Source of the DNA: Viola odorata | Lineage: Eukaryota; Streptophyta; Magnoliopsida; Malpighiales; Violaceae | Assembly: GCA_963691705.1 (NCBI GenBank) | Contig: OY829537.1 | Coordinates: forward strand, 74,607,352-74,671,351 | Length of the DNA stretch: 64,000 nucleotides | Reading direction: 5' to 3' | Part shown: piece by piece, positions 9,721 to 20,665 of the stretch | Layout: every line of letters starts with the position of its first letter | Numbering within the stretch: position 1 is the stretch's first letter | Position numbers and translations under genes: made by a program | Notes under the pieces: generated by a model | What the model saw: only the letters and a program-made list of their open reading frames with translations | Told to the model about the DNA's origin: nothing | Database searches by the model: none

Positions 9721-11149
9721 AGTCACAACTAACAAACAGTTAGTTTGACTAACAAAAATGGGTTGCACCTCGTTGACCAATAGTAAAGAGAGCCCATATA
9801 GACTTTTTATAGTCTAGGGGACGTTTGTGATTTTTGCGCAAAGATCAGGGGTTTTTAATACTATTACCTCCTTTTTTTTTCTTTAATCCCAAAAACATTA
9901 GACTCCAAAATAAAATAATCTTTCTTTTTAACTTTAAGTACATATGAATGTAACTATTTTTCTAAAAAAATATATAAAAAAATAAATTTAAAAGAACAAA
10001 AACAAATCCATAAAAATAAAATAAAAATTTACACAATTTTCTAAAGAGTAATAAAATAATAATTAAAATTATAAAAATAATCAAATTTTGTTGAAAAAAT
10101 CGAAAAAAATAAAAACATCGCTATTAATTTCATATTTTTTTTATTTTTTGATAACTATTTAAAATATTTACCTCTTTTAAATTTTAATTCTGGATTTTTT
10201 TTCTGATTTTTTCAATTTTAAAAACTTATTTTCCTATTTTCGTATTTTTAAGAATAAAAGAGAAGAAAAATATGGTCAAAGCAAATATGTTAAGGTTTTG
10301 GATGGAAAACTTAACAGAGGGGTCTCTTTACAACGAAAAAATAGTTAGGGGGGCTAAATTCAACAAAAAATTATTGAGGTACCTATTTTCCAAACGATGA
10401 TAGTTCAGGGGGTGGTGTTAATGACCCTAAATTAATTAACAAACAAAATAATATGTTTATATATAGTAATTACATCATCATGTTAATTTAATATTTCTTA
10501 ACTTTGAAATATGTTAATTTATATAACTAACTTAATTTCTTATATTAACAATTATTTAGTATTAGCAAATAAATAATATTTAATATAGGACTCGAAGAAT
10601 TAATTAAAGTACTATATTAGTATTTTTATTAATTTTATATATTAATTCTTAAAATTAATTTATATACAAACCAATATGTTTATATATAATAATTACAATA
10701 TAATTAATAATATTGTGGTATCTAAATAGTTTAGTAATTTGAAACTTGATTAACTAAAATTTTATTAGTTTGCGATGGAAAATTCCGTTGCAAACATTAT
10801 TAATTGCGACGGAATACTCCGTAGTAAAACTTGAGACGAAAATTTTCATTGCAAACACTATTACTTTGTGACGTATGATTTCGCCATGAATAATTTATAT
10901 TGATAATTGCGATAATAATAAACGTAATATATTTAGTAATTAGGTAATATTTAATAATCATATTTTAGAAATTAATTAATATGTGTGAATATACTAGTTA
11001 CAACATAATAATATTATGGTAATTTAATATTTCTTAACTATGAAATATGTTAATTTAATTAACTAATATAATTTTGTATATTAACAATTATTTAGTATTT
11101 ACAAATAAATAATGATTAATACACGACTTTAAAGAATTAATTTAAGAAA

Positions 11150-11245
11150 AAGGTTAGGGCTTGGGGCTCGAATTTGAATTTGAGGTCTAGGTTATGGAGT
11201 TTATGGTTTAGGGCTTAGGGTTAGAAGTTAAGAGTATAAAATTTA
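11150..11245 (+). repeat. Telomere-like degenerate (TTTAGGG) block, copy 1
   Basis: Contains ggttagggct, gtttagggcttagggttag and related variants of the plant telomere heptamer, interspersed with other bases. Its counterpart in the sister unit is at 13295-13362. Confidence 0.5.
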
Positions 11246-11451
11246 AAGAGTTAGATTTAATGTGGACTTAAGTGGCCATATTAATGTGTAAATATCTATA
11301 TTATTAGTATGTCATTTGGGTATGGGGTTCATGTTCGAGGTTTGCGGGCTCTGTGTCTAAAGTTTGTGACTTAGGGTATGAATTAAGATTGGGGTTTAGG
11401 AGATCAGTTGATCATAATATTTTATTGTTAATGTCTAACTACTAGAACAAA

Positions 11452-12736
11452 TGATGCGATCACGGACCCCTTTGACATTCAAGACCATGACACGGTGCCA
11501 CAAGGACCGATCGCAAGCAGCAAGGGTTGCGCCAACCATAGCCCAACGGACCCCTACAGGGAACCATGGGAGAAGATACTGGGAACAACTACCGGGGAGT
11601 TTAAGTGGAGTTACCGAAAATGGAAACCTTAAGGGAAGGTATTGGGAGAAGGCAACCTTGAAATTAGGAGCACACGAGCGTGTGTAAATAAGCAGCGAAC
11701 AAGCAAAGACCCGGATGGCCGAGCAAGGTCCAAGAGCGGGAGACCTATCGGGCGTGCACCTTTTCCCCATGCAAGCTTTCGGAAGCAAATCCGAGCAAGG
11801 TCCAAAAGCGAGAGACCTATCGGTCGTGCACCTATCGGGCGCACATGCGCATCTATCGAGAACGCACTTATCGGGCGCGCATCTATCGAGAACGCACTTA
11901 TCGGGCACGCATCTATCGAGCACGCATCTATCGGGCACGCACCTTTTCCCCATGCTATCTTTCGGAAGCAAGTCCAAGCGAGAGTCGCCTATCGGGCGCG
12001 CGCCTACCGGGAAGCTAATAGCTGAAAGTTTTGGAGCCAAGTTTGGCCGAGATTAGACTTTTAATTCTTGTAATTAATAGAAGGGGAAAACTTATCCTAA
12101 ACGCCCATATTCTTGTAACCTAGTATAAGTAGTACATTACATGTACATTTAGGGGAAGCTTTTTGATTGATGAATATTGATTGAGTCGAGAATACTCCTC
12201 CTTATTCGTCTAAAACTCAATGTTTGTGGGATTCTAAGCTTTGATGGTGCTTTGATACCTCGCAAGGATAAAATGTAAATCCATCTTTTTTTAATCATCC
12301 ATAGAACCGAGTCTCAAATATTTGGCCCTTGGCAAAATCTTGATTAAACACCTTATTTTTGTAATCTAATGTTACCTCATATTTGTGAGCGATTGAGTGA
12401 GTGTTTGAGTGTCCATTGAGTGGATGGTTTGTGAGTGTTTGAGTGTCCATTGAGTGGATGGTTTGTGATTGTTGAGTAAGAGAGCATTCGGCTCGTGTGT
12501 TCAAGGATTCAACAAGCATATCTCAAGTGTTCAATCGATCGTTGTTCCACTATCATCCCTAATCTTTTCCGCTATTCAATCCGGGTATTTATCTTTGTAT
12601 TTTCCACTGCGTATCTTCCTCCGTTCATCCATATTTTCTGCTGTTTTTCATGTGTTTGTGAGTCGCGAACTCTAAAGCTAGATCCTCCAATCATTTGCTA
12701 TCATTCGACCTACTCACCCTAGGTCGGATCATATCA
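11452..12736. mobile_element. Non-autonomous LTR-like element, TG...CA ends, TSD ACAAA
   Basis: Begins TGATGCGATCACGG and ends GGATCATATCA, with a perfect 5-bp duplication ACAAA at 11447-11451 and 12737-12741. The uninterrupted sister sequence at about 13602-13625 (agaacaaatgtttaataag) shows the empty site. It has no coding capacity. The middle (about 11735-12005) holds a GC-rich array of a 14-base unit, roughly (C/T)TATCGGGCGCGCA. The right part contains tataagtag (about 12123), a leader-like segment and a 32-base class direct repeat around 12395-12465 (ccattgagtggatggtttgtg twice). Two clear LTRs were not identified, so it may be a solo-LTR-like or cassette element. Confidence 0.7.
11735..12005. 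repeat. Array of about 14-bp CTATCGGGCGCGCA-like units
   Basis: At least nine variants of the unit lie in tandem between 11815 and 11960, alternating cgggc and cgaga versions, flanked by copies of 'ttttccccatgc.a.ctttcggaagcaa'. On the minus strand the array translates as repeated Cys-Val-Leu-Asp-Arg, and on the plus strand as HLSGTHLS. Both are repeat artefacts. Confidence 0.7.
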
Positions 12737-12873
12737 ACAAATGTCTAATTATTAAACTGATTTGAGTTATACAATTTATACTATGTATATATTAGTTATG
12801 ATAGAATAGTCTGCTTACTCGATCTCTTTACAAATATAGTTTAAAAAATATTATATTATATTTTTAATTATTA

Positions 12874-13132
12874 CTCTCTCTGTCTTTATTAATAGACGTT
12901 TGGGAGGGAAGCAAAATATTTAAGAAAAAATATTTTTTAATCCAATCACTTACACACACTTGCAATAGAGGAAGTAAGAGAAAAGCAAGAGAGAAACAGC
13001 AAAGACACTCACAACCTAACTTACCATTTTTTAATCTAAACTGACATGATTTGACAACAAACAACAATATTTTACTCCAAAGTGTTTGTTAATATTGTTC
13101 AAAAAACGTATATTAATAAAGACTAAGGGGAG
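12874..13132. mobile_element. Stowaway-like MITE, 259 bp, TA duplication
   Basis: The terminal inverted repeats are ctctctctgtctttattaat on the left and, reverse-complemented on the right, ctccccttagtctttattaat. It is flanked by TA at 12872-12873 and 13133-13134. The sister unit at 13968-13980 (attattaattgtta) shows the same site without the element. It is non-coding and belongs to the Tc1/mariner type by TIR and TA target. Confidence 0.85.
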
Positions 13133-13294
13133 TAATTGTTATCTAAGATTTAATTATTAGTATAAAATAATATTATGGTGATTTAATATTTCTTAATAGT
13201 TTAAATAAGTAATGTTTTTCTCATATTAACAATTATTTTGTATTAAAAAATAAATAATATTTAATATATGACTTAAATAATTAATTAAATTGTA

Positions 13295-13362
13295 GGTTTG
13301 GGTTTAGGGTTTGAGGTCGTTAGGGAGTTTAGGGTTTAGGGGTTAGGAGTTAGGGATAGGAT
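13295..13362 (+). repeat. Telomere-like degenerate (TTTAGGG) block, copy 2
   Basis: Reads gggtttagggtttgagg then gagtttagggtttagggg: several exact TTTAGGG heptamers with linkers. It corresponds to 11150-11245, so it is part of the repeat unit and not a recent telomere insertion. Confidence 0.55.
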
Positions 13363-13653
13363 TTAGAATATAAAAGTTTAAGAGTTAGATTTAATATGGA
13401 CTTAAGTGACCATGTGTCATTTTGTAATTAGAATTATAATCAACAAGTAACCGTATTATTAGTATGTCATTTGGGTTTCAGGTTCATGTTCGAAGTTTGA
13501 GGGCTTGGTGTATAAAGTTTAGGGCTTAGGGTATGAATTAAGATTGGGATTTAGGGGATCAGTTGATCTTAATATTTTATTATTAATGTCTAATTATTAG
13601 AACAAATGTTTAATAAGTTCAACTGATTTGAGTTATCCAATTCATGCTATGTA

Positions 13654-13886
13654 CTCCCCACGTCCTTTTTTAATAGACGCGTACTGTTTCGGCGTGCATC
13701 TCAAAGAGGTCGGATGACTCACTATTTGATCCCAAAAAAATCCGTACTTTTTTTCTAACGTACGTTAATCCTTAATGTACGTCCGAGAAAAAATCCGGGG
13801 CAAAATTATCTCAAATAGTGAGTCATTCGACCTTCTTGATATGCGTGCAAATAGTGAAAGCGTCTATTATTAAAGGACAGAGGGAG
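13654..13886. mobile_element. Stowaway-like MITE, 233 bp, TA duplication
   Basis: The left end ctccccacgtccttttttaa pairs with the right end, reverse-complemented ctccctctgtcctttaataa. It is flanked by TA at 13652-13653 and 13887-13888. Inner arms also pair (gaggtcggatgactcactat with atagtgagtcattcgacctt). The sister unit near 12781-12796 (ctatgtatatattagttatg) is the empty site. Confidence 0.85.
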
Positions 13887-14344
13887 TATATATTAATTAT
13901 AATAGTACAGTTAGATTACTCAATCTCTTTACAGTTATTAGTTTAAAAATATTAAATTTTATTTTTAATTATTAATTGTTAACTGAGATTATTAGTATAA
14001 AATAATATGTAATAGTGTAAACAAATTATTTATGTTAAGTAATAATATATAATTTATTTTTGAATTATCAATTAATATCTAATTATTATAACAAATATTT
14101 AATAAACTATTTTTATTTGAGTTATAAAAAGTATTTACTATGCATTGATCCTGCCTATTCTCTTTACATATATGAAAGATTTTTTTAAAGTAAGAAAAAA
14201 AATTATTCAATAAATAACTAAAACTTACTTTTAAGTTAAAAACTAAAAAAGAGTTTTACCTAGAAAAATATAAACCGGAAAAGAAAAGAAAAGAGAATGA
14301 AAGCTAATAAACTAAAAAGGAAGAATTTGAGAATCAAAGTTTAT

Positions 14345-14400
14345 GTGCAGCAGAGGTGACAAAGTGTGGTTTAGGTTCGAATCCTGGTGGGCTCAAGATG
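14345..14400 (+). repeat. Possible tRNA-derived SINE fragment (B-box)
   Basis: Contains ggttcgaatcc at 14374-14384, an exact pol III B-box, but no clear A-box and no tRNA fold around it. Confidence 0.25.
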
Positions 14401-14559
14401 GGGGGAGAATGTGTTGTGTGCATTGTGTTTGAATCAAGCCTCCAATTTTGCTGTGGGGTTGGTCTCCAAAGTATGAAAAAAAATATTCGTCGAAAACTTT
14501 TCCGTTGAAAATAAAAATAATTTTTATAAAAATGAAAAATAATGTCTAAAAAATTTGTT

Positions 14560-14820
14560 TTATGATGGAAATTTTCGTTGCAAATGAAAATAAATAGTTT
14601 TGCTTTATACGAAAATTTCCGTTACGAAGCACATGTATTTTACAACGGAGAGCAATTTTGACGCATTTTTCGTTGAATTTATGTTGAAAAAATTTTGCAA
14701 CACTTTTTTTTGTAGAACATGATAGTTTATATGAGTCATTTTCAAAGAAAAATTTCCGTTGCAATTCTGTCGCAAATGACGATTTGCAACGGAAAATGAT
14801 TTTTTCTTAGATTGTTTATA
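14560..14820. repeat. CACTA-like subterminal repeats
   Basis: Four or more copies in both orientations of a 'gatggaaattttcgttgcaaa' type motif, ending near 14807 with aacggaaaatgattttttcttag. Known CACTA elements end in similar Tt-run plus TTGTAGTG sequences, but that terminus is degraded here. It matches motifs at 7931-8000 and 10760-10880. Confidence 0.4.
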
Positions 14821-15824
14821 ATGATTAGGTGAAAACTAAAATAGTTTGTGTAATTCTCTACCCTTCATTCCTACAAAATATTATTTAAATTGAAACTGTA
14901 CATATGGTTGAGAATAATTTTTAAATACATTTTTGAAAAAATTAAACATCTCTTAATTTATGTGGATGAAAAATATAAAATGATATTTTATATGAAATAT
15001 AATTTTTTTTTTCTACATCAACATTTTATATGGAACGGTGGGAGTAATTAAGAGGTAATATTATGCATTACAAAGGTTGAAGATGACATTTTTTTTAAAC
15101 TATAAGGAAAAACAAGGATGAGTCATTTACAGAGCGAATACAAAATACGAAAAAATGTAAATGTTATAAACATTTATGTTTTTTATCAAACAAATTACGT
15201 CTTGTACATTAAAGTGTATTGTAAATACAAAAGGCGCAAATGAGAAAATCAAAGCTTCGAAATAGAAATTAAAGAGCAACGATTTAGATCGGATAACACG
15301 TGTTTGATAGTTCCTAATGTTTATTTTCTCATAAAAAACTAATGAATTTTTTTTATTTTTGAGTGAATTTTACCCAATGAAACTATCGTTTATGAAGTTT
15401 GAGGACTTTTAATAACAAATGAATTTACATATCTAATTATCGTTCAAGTGCTTAATTTGTTAGTATGGCGTTTAAGTGTTGCTATAGGAGGAAATTAATC
15501 TACATTAGGATACATTAAGACTATGCTTATATGGTCTATTTTTTTAAATATGACATGGCATATATAAAAAGTACGTCCTATACTCATTTTGTAATTGAAA
15601 AATAAAAAATTGGATCAAAATAATATCCCATTTTCCAGGGATAAAACATCGAACAAAATGAAAATAATAAACAACTACTTTTGTACACTCAATTTTATTT
15701 ATATAGTTAGTTTTTTTGACGTGTCAATTTTTTATATTTTTATTTTTAAATTTAATTTCTAAATCAGCATGGTCATATATTGTTTTTTTAGATGCCAAAT
15801 AAGATATAATTATTTTGAAAAAAT
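14821..15824. other. AT-rich non-coding stretch, nothing recognised
   Basis: No supported gene, repeat or element edge is seen. Confidence 0.5.
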
Positions 15825-17010
15825 GACAAAATTCACCCCTGCATTTATACTTCAAATCAAAATAAATCACTACATTTATAAATGAGTCAAATAAACCATT
15901 ACATTTATTTTCTCATTCAAAATTGACCTTTATTACCTAAAATGCCCTGAATTCTATTTGGTTGGTAAAAAATAACATCTCACCCTCTCCAACGTTATTT
16001 GCGTCAATTTCATCGCCCTCATCTCACCCCTCTCCTCGGCCGACCAATTCCTCATCCTCTCAAAATCAATTCCTCACCCTCTCCATATAAGACCCGAATC
16101 AAACAGACTCGTTCAAATAAAACCCGAATCAAACCATATTTAATCCATGTAAATCAGACCAAATCAACACTCAAGCCTCCTCGTGATGACCTGCAAATCA
16201 AGCACAAAATGAATGATTTACGAAAGAGAATTTAATTTTCTCCCGTCCTTACTCGGCTGCCGAGAGAGGAGGTCTGCGGGGAAGAGGATTCCGTCGGCTG
16301 CGGTGGAGGAGGGACTGTGGTGGTGGCGGGTTTGAGAGATGATGATGGTTAATTTGGTAATGGGTGCAGATGAGACTGGTGGTGGCGAAGGGATCAGGAG
16401 GAGATGAGATTGGTGGCGATGATGCTGCTATCGAGAGAGAGGGAGCCGATTGAGAGTGGAGGAGCTGGGTGTGATTTAGCAGAGACGGATTTTTGAGTTT
16501 TGGTTGGTACTGTGGCGATGGATTTGGTTTTGATAGCAAGGATGAAAGGGAGAGATTCAATTCGACAGAGAGGGAGTGTGGGTATGGTGTTTTTAATTGA
16601 GAGGGTGAGGAATTGATTTTGAGAGGATGAGGAATTGGCCGGCCGAGGAGAGAGGTGAGATTAGGGCAATGAAATTGACGATGAACATGAGCAAATGACG
16701 TTGGAGAGGGTGAGATGGTTGTTTTTTACCGACCAAAAAGAGTACACGGTATTTTAGGTAATAATGGTCAATTTTGACCGAAAAAATAAATGTAGTGACT
16801 TATTTGGCTCACTTATAAATGTAGTGGTCTATCTTGACTTGAAGTACAAATACAGAGGTAAATTCTGCCCTTTTTTCCAACTATTTTTAGAAAAAAAGTG
16901 GCTAATATAGATCAAATAGATAAATACAGTGGCTTATTTGATTCAATTACAAATATAATGGCTTATATTGATATATAATATAAATGTAGGGGTAAATTTT
17001 ACCTTTTTAA
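15825..17010. mobile_element. Foldback element with about 265-bp imperfect inverted repeats
   Basis: The left arm (15825 to about 16090) is mirrored by the right arm (about 16600-16870). Examples are 'caattcctcatcctctcaaa' against 'ttgagaggatgaggaattgg', and 'catctcaccctctccaacg' against 'cgttggagagggtgagatgg'. A second, shorter copy of the right terminus follows (about 16890-17010, ending ggggtaaattttacc), so the right end is duplicated. The central 16249-16560 minus-strand frame is Pro/Ser-rich low complexity and I do not count it as a gene. No convincing target duplication was found. A MULE or foldback class is possible. Confidence 0.7.
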
Positions 17011-17049
17011 CAAAATCCAAAAGAGTATATATGATTCCAAAACATTAAT

Positions 17050-18210
17050 GTATAAATTTGATTCCACGTTGCAAATTCGTTTTCTTTAACCTAATAAGTT
17101 TTCAGAGCAGATGTTAACATTTTTACTAACTTTATACTAAAAGTACATGTGTTATCTTCACATTCATTTGTTATCTTTAAATAAAATAATAATATAACCT
17201 AATTAGCAAAGAAAAAACCTCAATCATATCTTAATACATTAGTTAGTACAACTTTATTAATAAAATAGTTAGTATCCCAAACATTATTCAAGTTTTTTAT
17301 ACAAAATTGAGTAAATTACCTACCAAAAATTTAAATGATCAACCATGATTGTATTGCTTGATTTATGCAAAAACACATTATGCATAAATTTTACGTATCA
17401 TATATAAATAAGCTGTGTTGTTCATCTTTTAAACTTCAGATTTTATGGAATAGTTTTGTTTGGAATTAAAATCTTTAAAGCTCTACTTTTTATCTTATAT
17501 AATTTTCAAATTTTGTGGATTCTTATGTTATTATTTTTTAAATTTTCTAACTTACTGAAACTTTGGTGCAATCAACATCGATTGGGAAATATGTTTCATT
17601 ATTTGTTAATTTTGTAATTTATTCTCATTTGACGATTAAAAAATACCATGGTGAATGCATGGTCATATTGCATGAGAAGAAGAGATAAAAGAAGACCCTT
17701 GAGTTTATCCTAGAGAATAAAATCATTGAATCTTCATGCTATAGAACAAAATGCAAAGAGTATGAGTCTACCATTAATGTATAAATTTGGTTCCATGTTC
17801 CAAATTTCGTTTCCTCTAATCTAATAAGTTTTTTAGGCAAAATTGAGTATAAAGTTTAAAACAATACAATTTATTTATATTTGATACGTAAAATTTAAGC
17901 ATAATAATTTATGTGTTTCCATAAACCAAGCAATGCAAGCATGGTCGAACATCTAAATTTTGTGTTCCACTATGTTTGTATGGCTTGATTTATGGAAACA
18001 CATAAATCATTATGATTAAGTTTTACATATCAATTATAAATAAGTTGTGTTATTTTAAACGTTAGATTTTATAGAATATTTTTGTTTGAAACTTAAATCT
18101 TTAATACCCTACTTCATCTTACATAATCTTCATATATCCTATGGATTCTTATGTTATGATTTTTATTTTAATTTCTAATTTATTGAAACTTTGGTATATG
18201 CTAAAAAAAT
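17050..18210. repeat. Direct and inverted duplication of a 250-bp AT-rich block
   Basis: 17310-17575 and 17975-18205 are imperfect direct copies (gcttgatttatg.aaacaca ... ggattcttatgtta ... ctgaaactttggt). 17050-17105 and 17777-17835 are direct copies as well (gtataaatttg.ttcca.gtt). 17870-17950 is an inverted copy of 17970-18060, giving a hairpin centred near 17960. Confidence 0.6.
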
Positions 18211-18231
18211 ATTTTGCAACCAACGTCGATT

Positions 18232-18380
18232 GTGGTCAAATGATAAGGTATTCATTTTTCCTTAACCTAGGTTTCGAGTTTGAATTTTAGGAATGGAGCA
18301 ACCTATGCTTAAAGAACTACCTCTCTTTGGGAAGCCCGACAATACTTGAATAAGATTCATCCCTCTTGAGAGAATACCCC
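18232..18380 (+). repeat. SINE-like remnant
   Basis: tggtcaaatgataaggtatt resembles a tRNA A-box region and aggtttcgagtttgaatttt a degenerate B-box about 30 bases later, followed by a segment with 'gggaagcccgacaatacttg'. The layout is typical of plant tRNA-derived SINEs. Confidence 0.35.
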
Positions 18381-18770
18381 AAAAGATTTTTTATTTTTTT
18401 TATAATTTTTTTTTACATGATTCTAACTGATAGTTCATATTTGCTTAAATTTTTTGTGTATCTATTTATAATTTAAAAAAATTAATCTAAGCCTATCTCA
18501 AAAAGATTCTTTTATATAAATAAAAACTATTTAATATCTTGATGCTTCTAAAGATTTTTTTTATTCTAAAAAATATATTTCTTTTTCAACTTTATTTAAC
18601 TAACTTACAACTACCTCAACTTAAACAGTATATATATATGGTTTTGCTAACCTGTTCACTTTAGAATTTTTTCCCATTAAATTGTATTTTATAAACTTAT
18701 TTCCCATTGTCTAGTACTTTTAAACATAATTACTAACTAATGGTAATTTTATCCATGTCAGCTTCACTTT

Positions 18771-20665
18771 TCTTTCTCTAATTATTATTCTAATTGATTA
18801 TTAACTCTTCATCTATTTTCTTCTACGTTTCTTTTTCTTATTCCAAAACGACTGTTCTTCTTCTTCTTCGCTTCTTCTTCACTTATTCCAAAACGATTTG
18901 TTCTTCTTCTTGGTCTTCTACGAAGAGAAGAGAGTTGTTTATGCTTTTTGACAGGTGGGTCATCCTCGTCTTCCTCCGCGTTCTCATTCTCGTCTTCATT
19001 TTTCTTCTCGGTATACTTTTTATTGTTACTACTTTATGCACTATTAACTACATTGAATTCCCTTTCTTGTAACTACATCTCATTCTCTGGGTTTTGATCT
19101 TTACATTCCTGTAATTGTGTTTGGCACCTCATTTTACAAGAGCTGAAAGGTTAGACTAAGGCGCCAGCCAAATGTTTGTAAAAAAACCTCAACAAAATAA
19201 TACTAGTACTTGGTTTTTAATTGACTAGCAAATTCTAATTAGGGATGGTTTTCTTTATGTGCAGGAACTATCAGCTAAAAGGTAGCAGTTCAAGGTAAAA
19301 GATCAGCGTACCTTTCTTTCATGTTTTCTTTCTTTTTGTTAATTATTAATTTAATTAAACATGTTCTATAATTTAACTAATAATTAAATTGATTTCCATT
19401 TTAAAAGCTATTCTCACATGATTTCCATTTTAAAAGCTATTTAAAAGCTAGTCCAGATGGTTCTAAAGGTTTGTGACTTAAACTATAAAATTCTTATCTT
19501 TTGCGTATTTCACTTTTACATTCTTTCTCCTTGACATTCAAGTTCAACACCTGCTCCTGTTATTGTAATCAATAGGTATGTGCCTTATGGCTTGAGGACG
19601 TGTAAGAATTTCTAGTTCTTTAGATTTTGCTATCCTTTTGTCCTTTTTAGTTATAAAAATCTACCCATGCTCATGTGACCCTTTCTTCCATTATAAATTA
19701 AAAAAACAATTGGACTGAAGTAAAATTTCCTCCAAGTTAAATCTTCTATTCTTTTGGAAGTTTTTTTCAGTTGCCAGAAACACCTAATATTCCAGCCTAT
19801 CTCTCATCATAGCATGGTAGTGAATGTATATTCTAATGATGTGAGTTAAGATGGTTGAAGGTGTTCTCATCATATAGAGTTGGCCTTGCTTGTTGATTTT
19901 CACATAAGAACATGGAGTCTTATGTTTGTGTACTCACCTGTCTCATTACCCTAGAGCCATTCTCGGTGTTAAGCAACATGTTCTATGTGTATTTCGTACT
20001 TTTGAAACTTAAATAATCATTATGTTTCTGCTTAAACAGCATGCACATACGTAAGCACACCAACATTTTGTTTTGGGCTCTTGGTTCAAGCATTCAGGAA
20101 TTCATGCTACTATAATTTTAATAATTCATCCAGGTATATTAATGTGGAAAGCAATACATAATTTCTTTAACTTGATTCTATTCGATTTTTCCATTTATGA
20201 TCTTGGTTTTTGCTCATAATAATTTAGCAGAAGTAGAAGGGAAAAAAAACAGCCTAAGAATTATTAGAAGAACAAACAATAGAGTTTTTACTTGGTGGAT
20301 GACCTATTTTTTCTTGAGGAGTGAACAGAGATTGAATTGTTTGAATTTCTTGAAAAAATAATGAATCCTTAGATCATGGGTTGCATTTCATTTTAGGAAC
20401 AAGCGAGTTGTACTTTGCTGACTGTTTTCCATCTCACAACAAGATACCAAGACTTGGAATTGGGATTGTAAAAACTTAATTTTGACATGAATTTGACTTT
20501 TGTAAGATGCATCAAGTTTACGCCTATAAGCAAGATACTTGCATTGCATAATTATTTGGTCTTTTTTGTTTTTTGCACCCTACCCGTACTTGCGTTTGTT
20601 GCTAGGCAAGTATTAGGATTAATCTAATATGGGTGCTTTGCTTTTGATTATAAACAGAGTTGTAT
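18771..20665 (+). other. 5' region of the MULE transposase gene
   Basis: No long coding region. A duplicated polypyrimidine leader (ttattccaaaacga twice, 18839-18895) is followed by intron-like AT-rich DNA. An acceptor-like ttataaacag ends at 20656, just before the ATG, suggesting spliced 5' UTR exons. Exact exons cannot be assigned by eye. Confidence 0.4.

Larger units (their letters stand above)
8198..9871. mobile_element. Inverted-repeat element nested in the MULE
   Basis: The left end gagggtaacagcataaag and the reverse complement of the right end ggaggtaatagtattaaaa pair for roughly 60 imperfect bases, with later matches near the 'gttagtcaa' blocks. The insertion lies in a T-run (8191-8197 and 9872-9880), so a 9-bp duplication is likely but cannot be distinguished from homopolymer. 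The interior carries a gene-like segment, polypyrimidine tracts and purine-rich direct repeats. Confidence 0.55.
8050..10427. mobile_element. Non-autonomous Mutator-like element with about 150-bp TIRs
   Basis: Long imperfect terminal inverted repeats: the left end begins GGGTTATTAGCACCACCACC and the right end, reverse-complemented, begins GGGTCATTAACACCACCCCC. Homology continues for about 150 bases, including matching 'taacagaggggtctctttac' blocks. The element is flanked by a perfect 9-bp duplication TAAATTAAT (8041-8049 and 10428-10436), the size expected of MULEs. No transposase is encoded. The sister repeat unit at about 10860-11000 reads through the equivalent site without the insertion. 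A second inverted-repeat element is nested inside (8198-9871). Confidence 0.85.
7931..14300. repeat. Degenerate array of long direct repeat units (interrupted)
   Basis: Several blocks recur in the same order. One is 'gacgaaaatttt.gttgcaaa' followed by AT-rich DNA with ttaatatttcttaac, attaacaattattTagtatt and aaataaataat; another is a G-rich 'tttagggtttagg' block; a third is 'gatcagttgatc' followed by 'taatgtctaa.tattagaacaaatg'. Units can be seen at 7931-8049 plus 10437-10750, at 10760-12873 and 13133-13990, with a partial unit at 13990-14300. Insertions at 8050-10427, 11452-12736, 12874-13132 and 13654-13886 interrupt them. The cytosine/guanine-palindrome motif resembles subterminal repeats of CACTA elements. 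Confidence 0.6.

Noticed and set aside
9069..9743. Long open frames on both strands over the CACCATC and AAAGA tracts
   Set aside because: Translations are monotonous low-complexity repeats with no start context or motif; they reflect simple-sequence DNA.
11435..12056. Five overlapping open frames of 70-200 codons over the GC cassette
   Set aside because: All are translations of the 14-bp repeat in different frames.
14345..14400. tRNA gene at the B-box-like motif
   Set aside because: Only the B-box is present; no D-arm, anticodon arm or acceptor pairing.
16249..16560. 103-codon Pro/Ser-rich minus-strand frame in the foldback loop
   Set aside because: Low complexity, no motif, lies within the arms and loop of a non-coding element.
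18794..19072. 92-codon hydrophobic frame upstream of the MuDR transposase
   Set aside because: It is a T-rich leader stretch with duplicated polypyrimidine; hydrophobicity follows from TTY codons.
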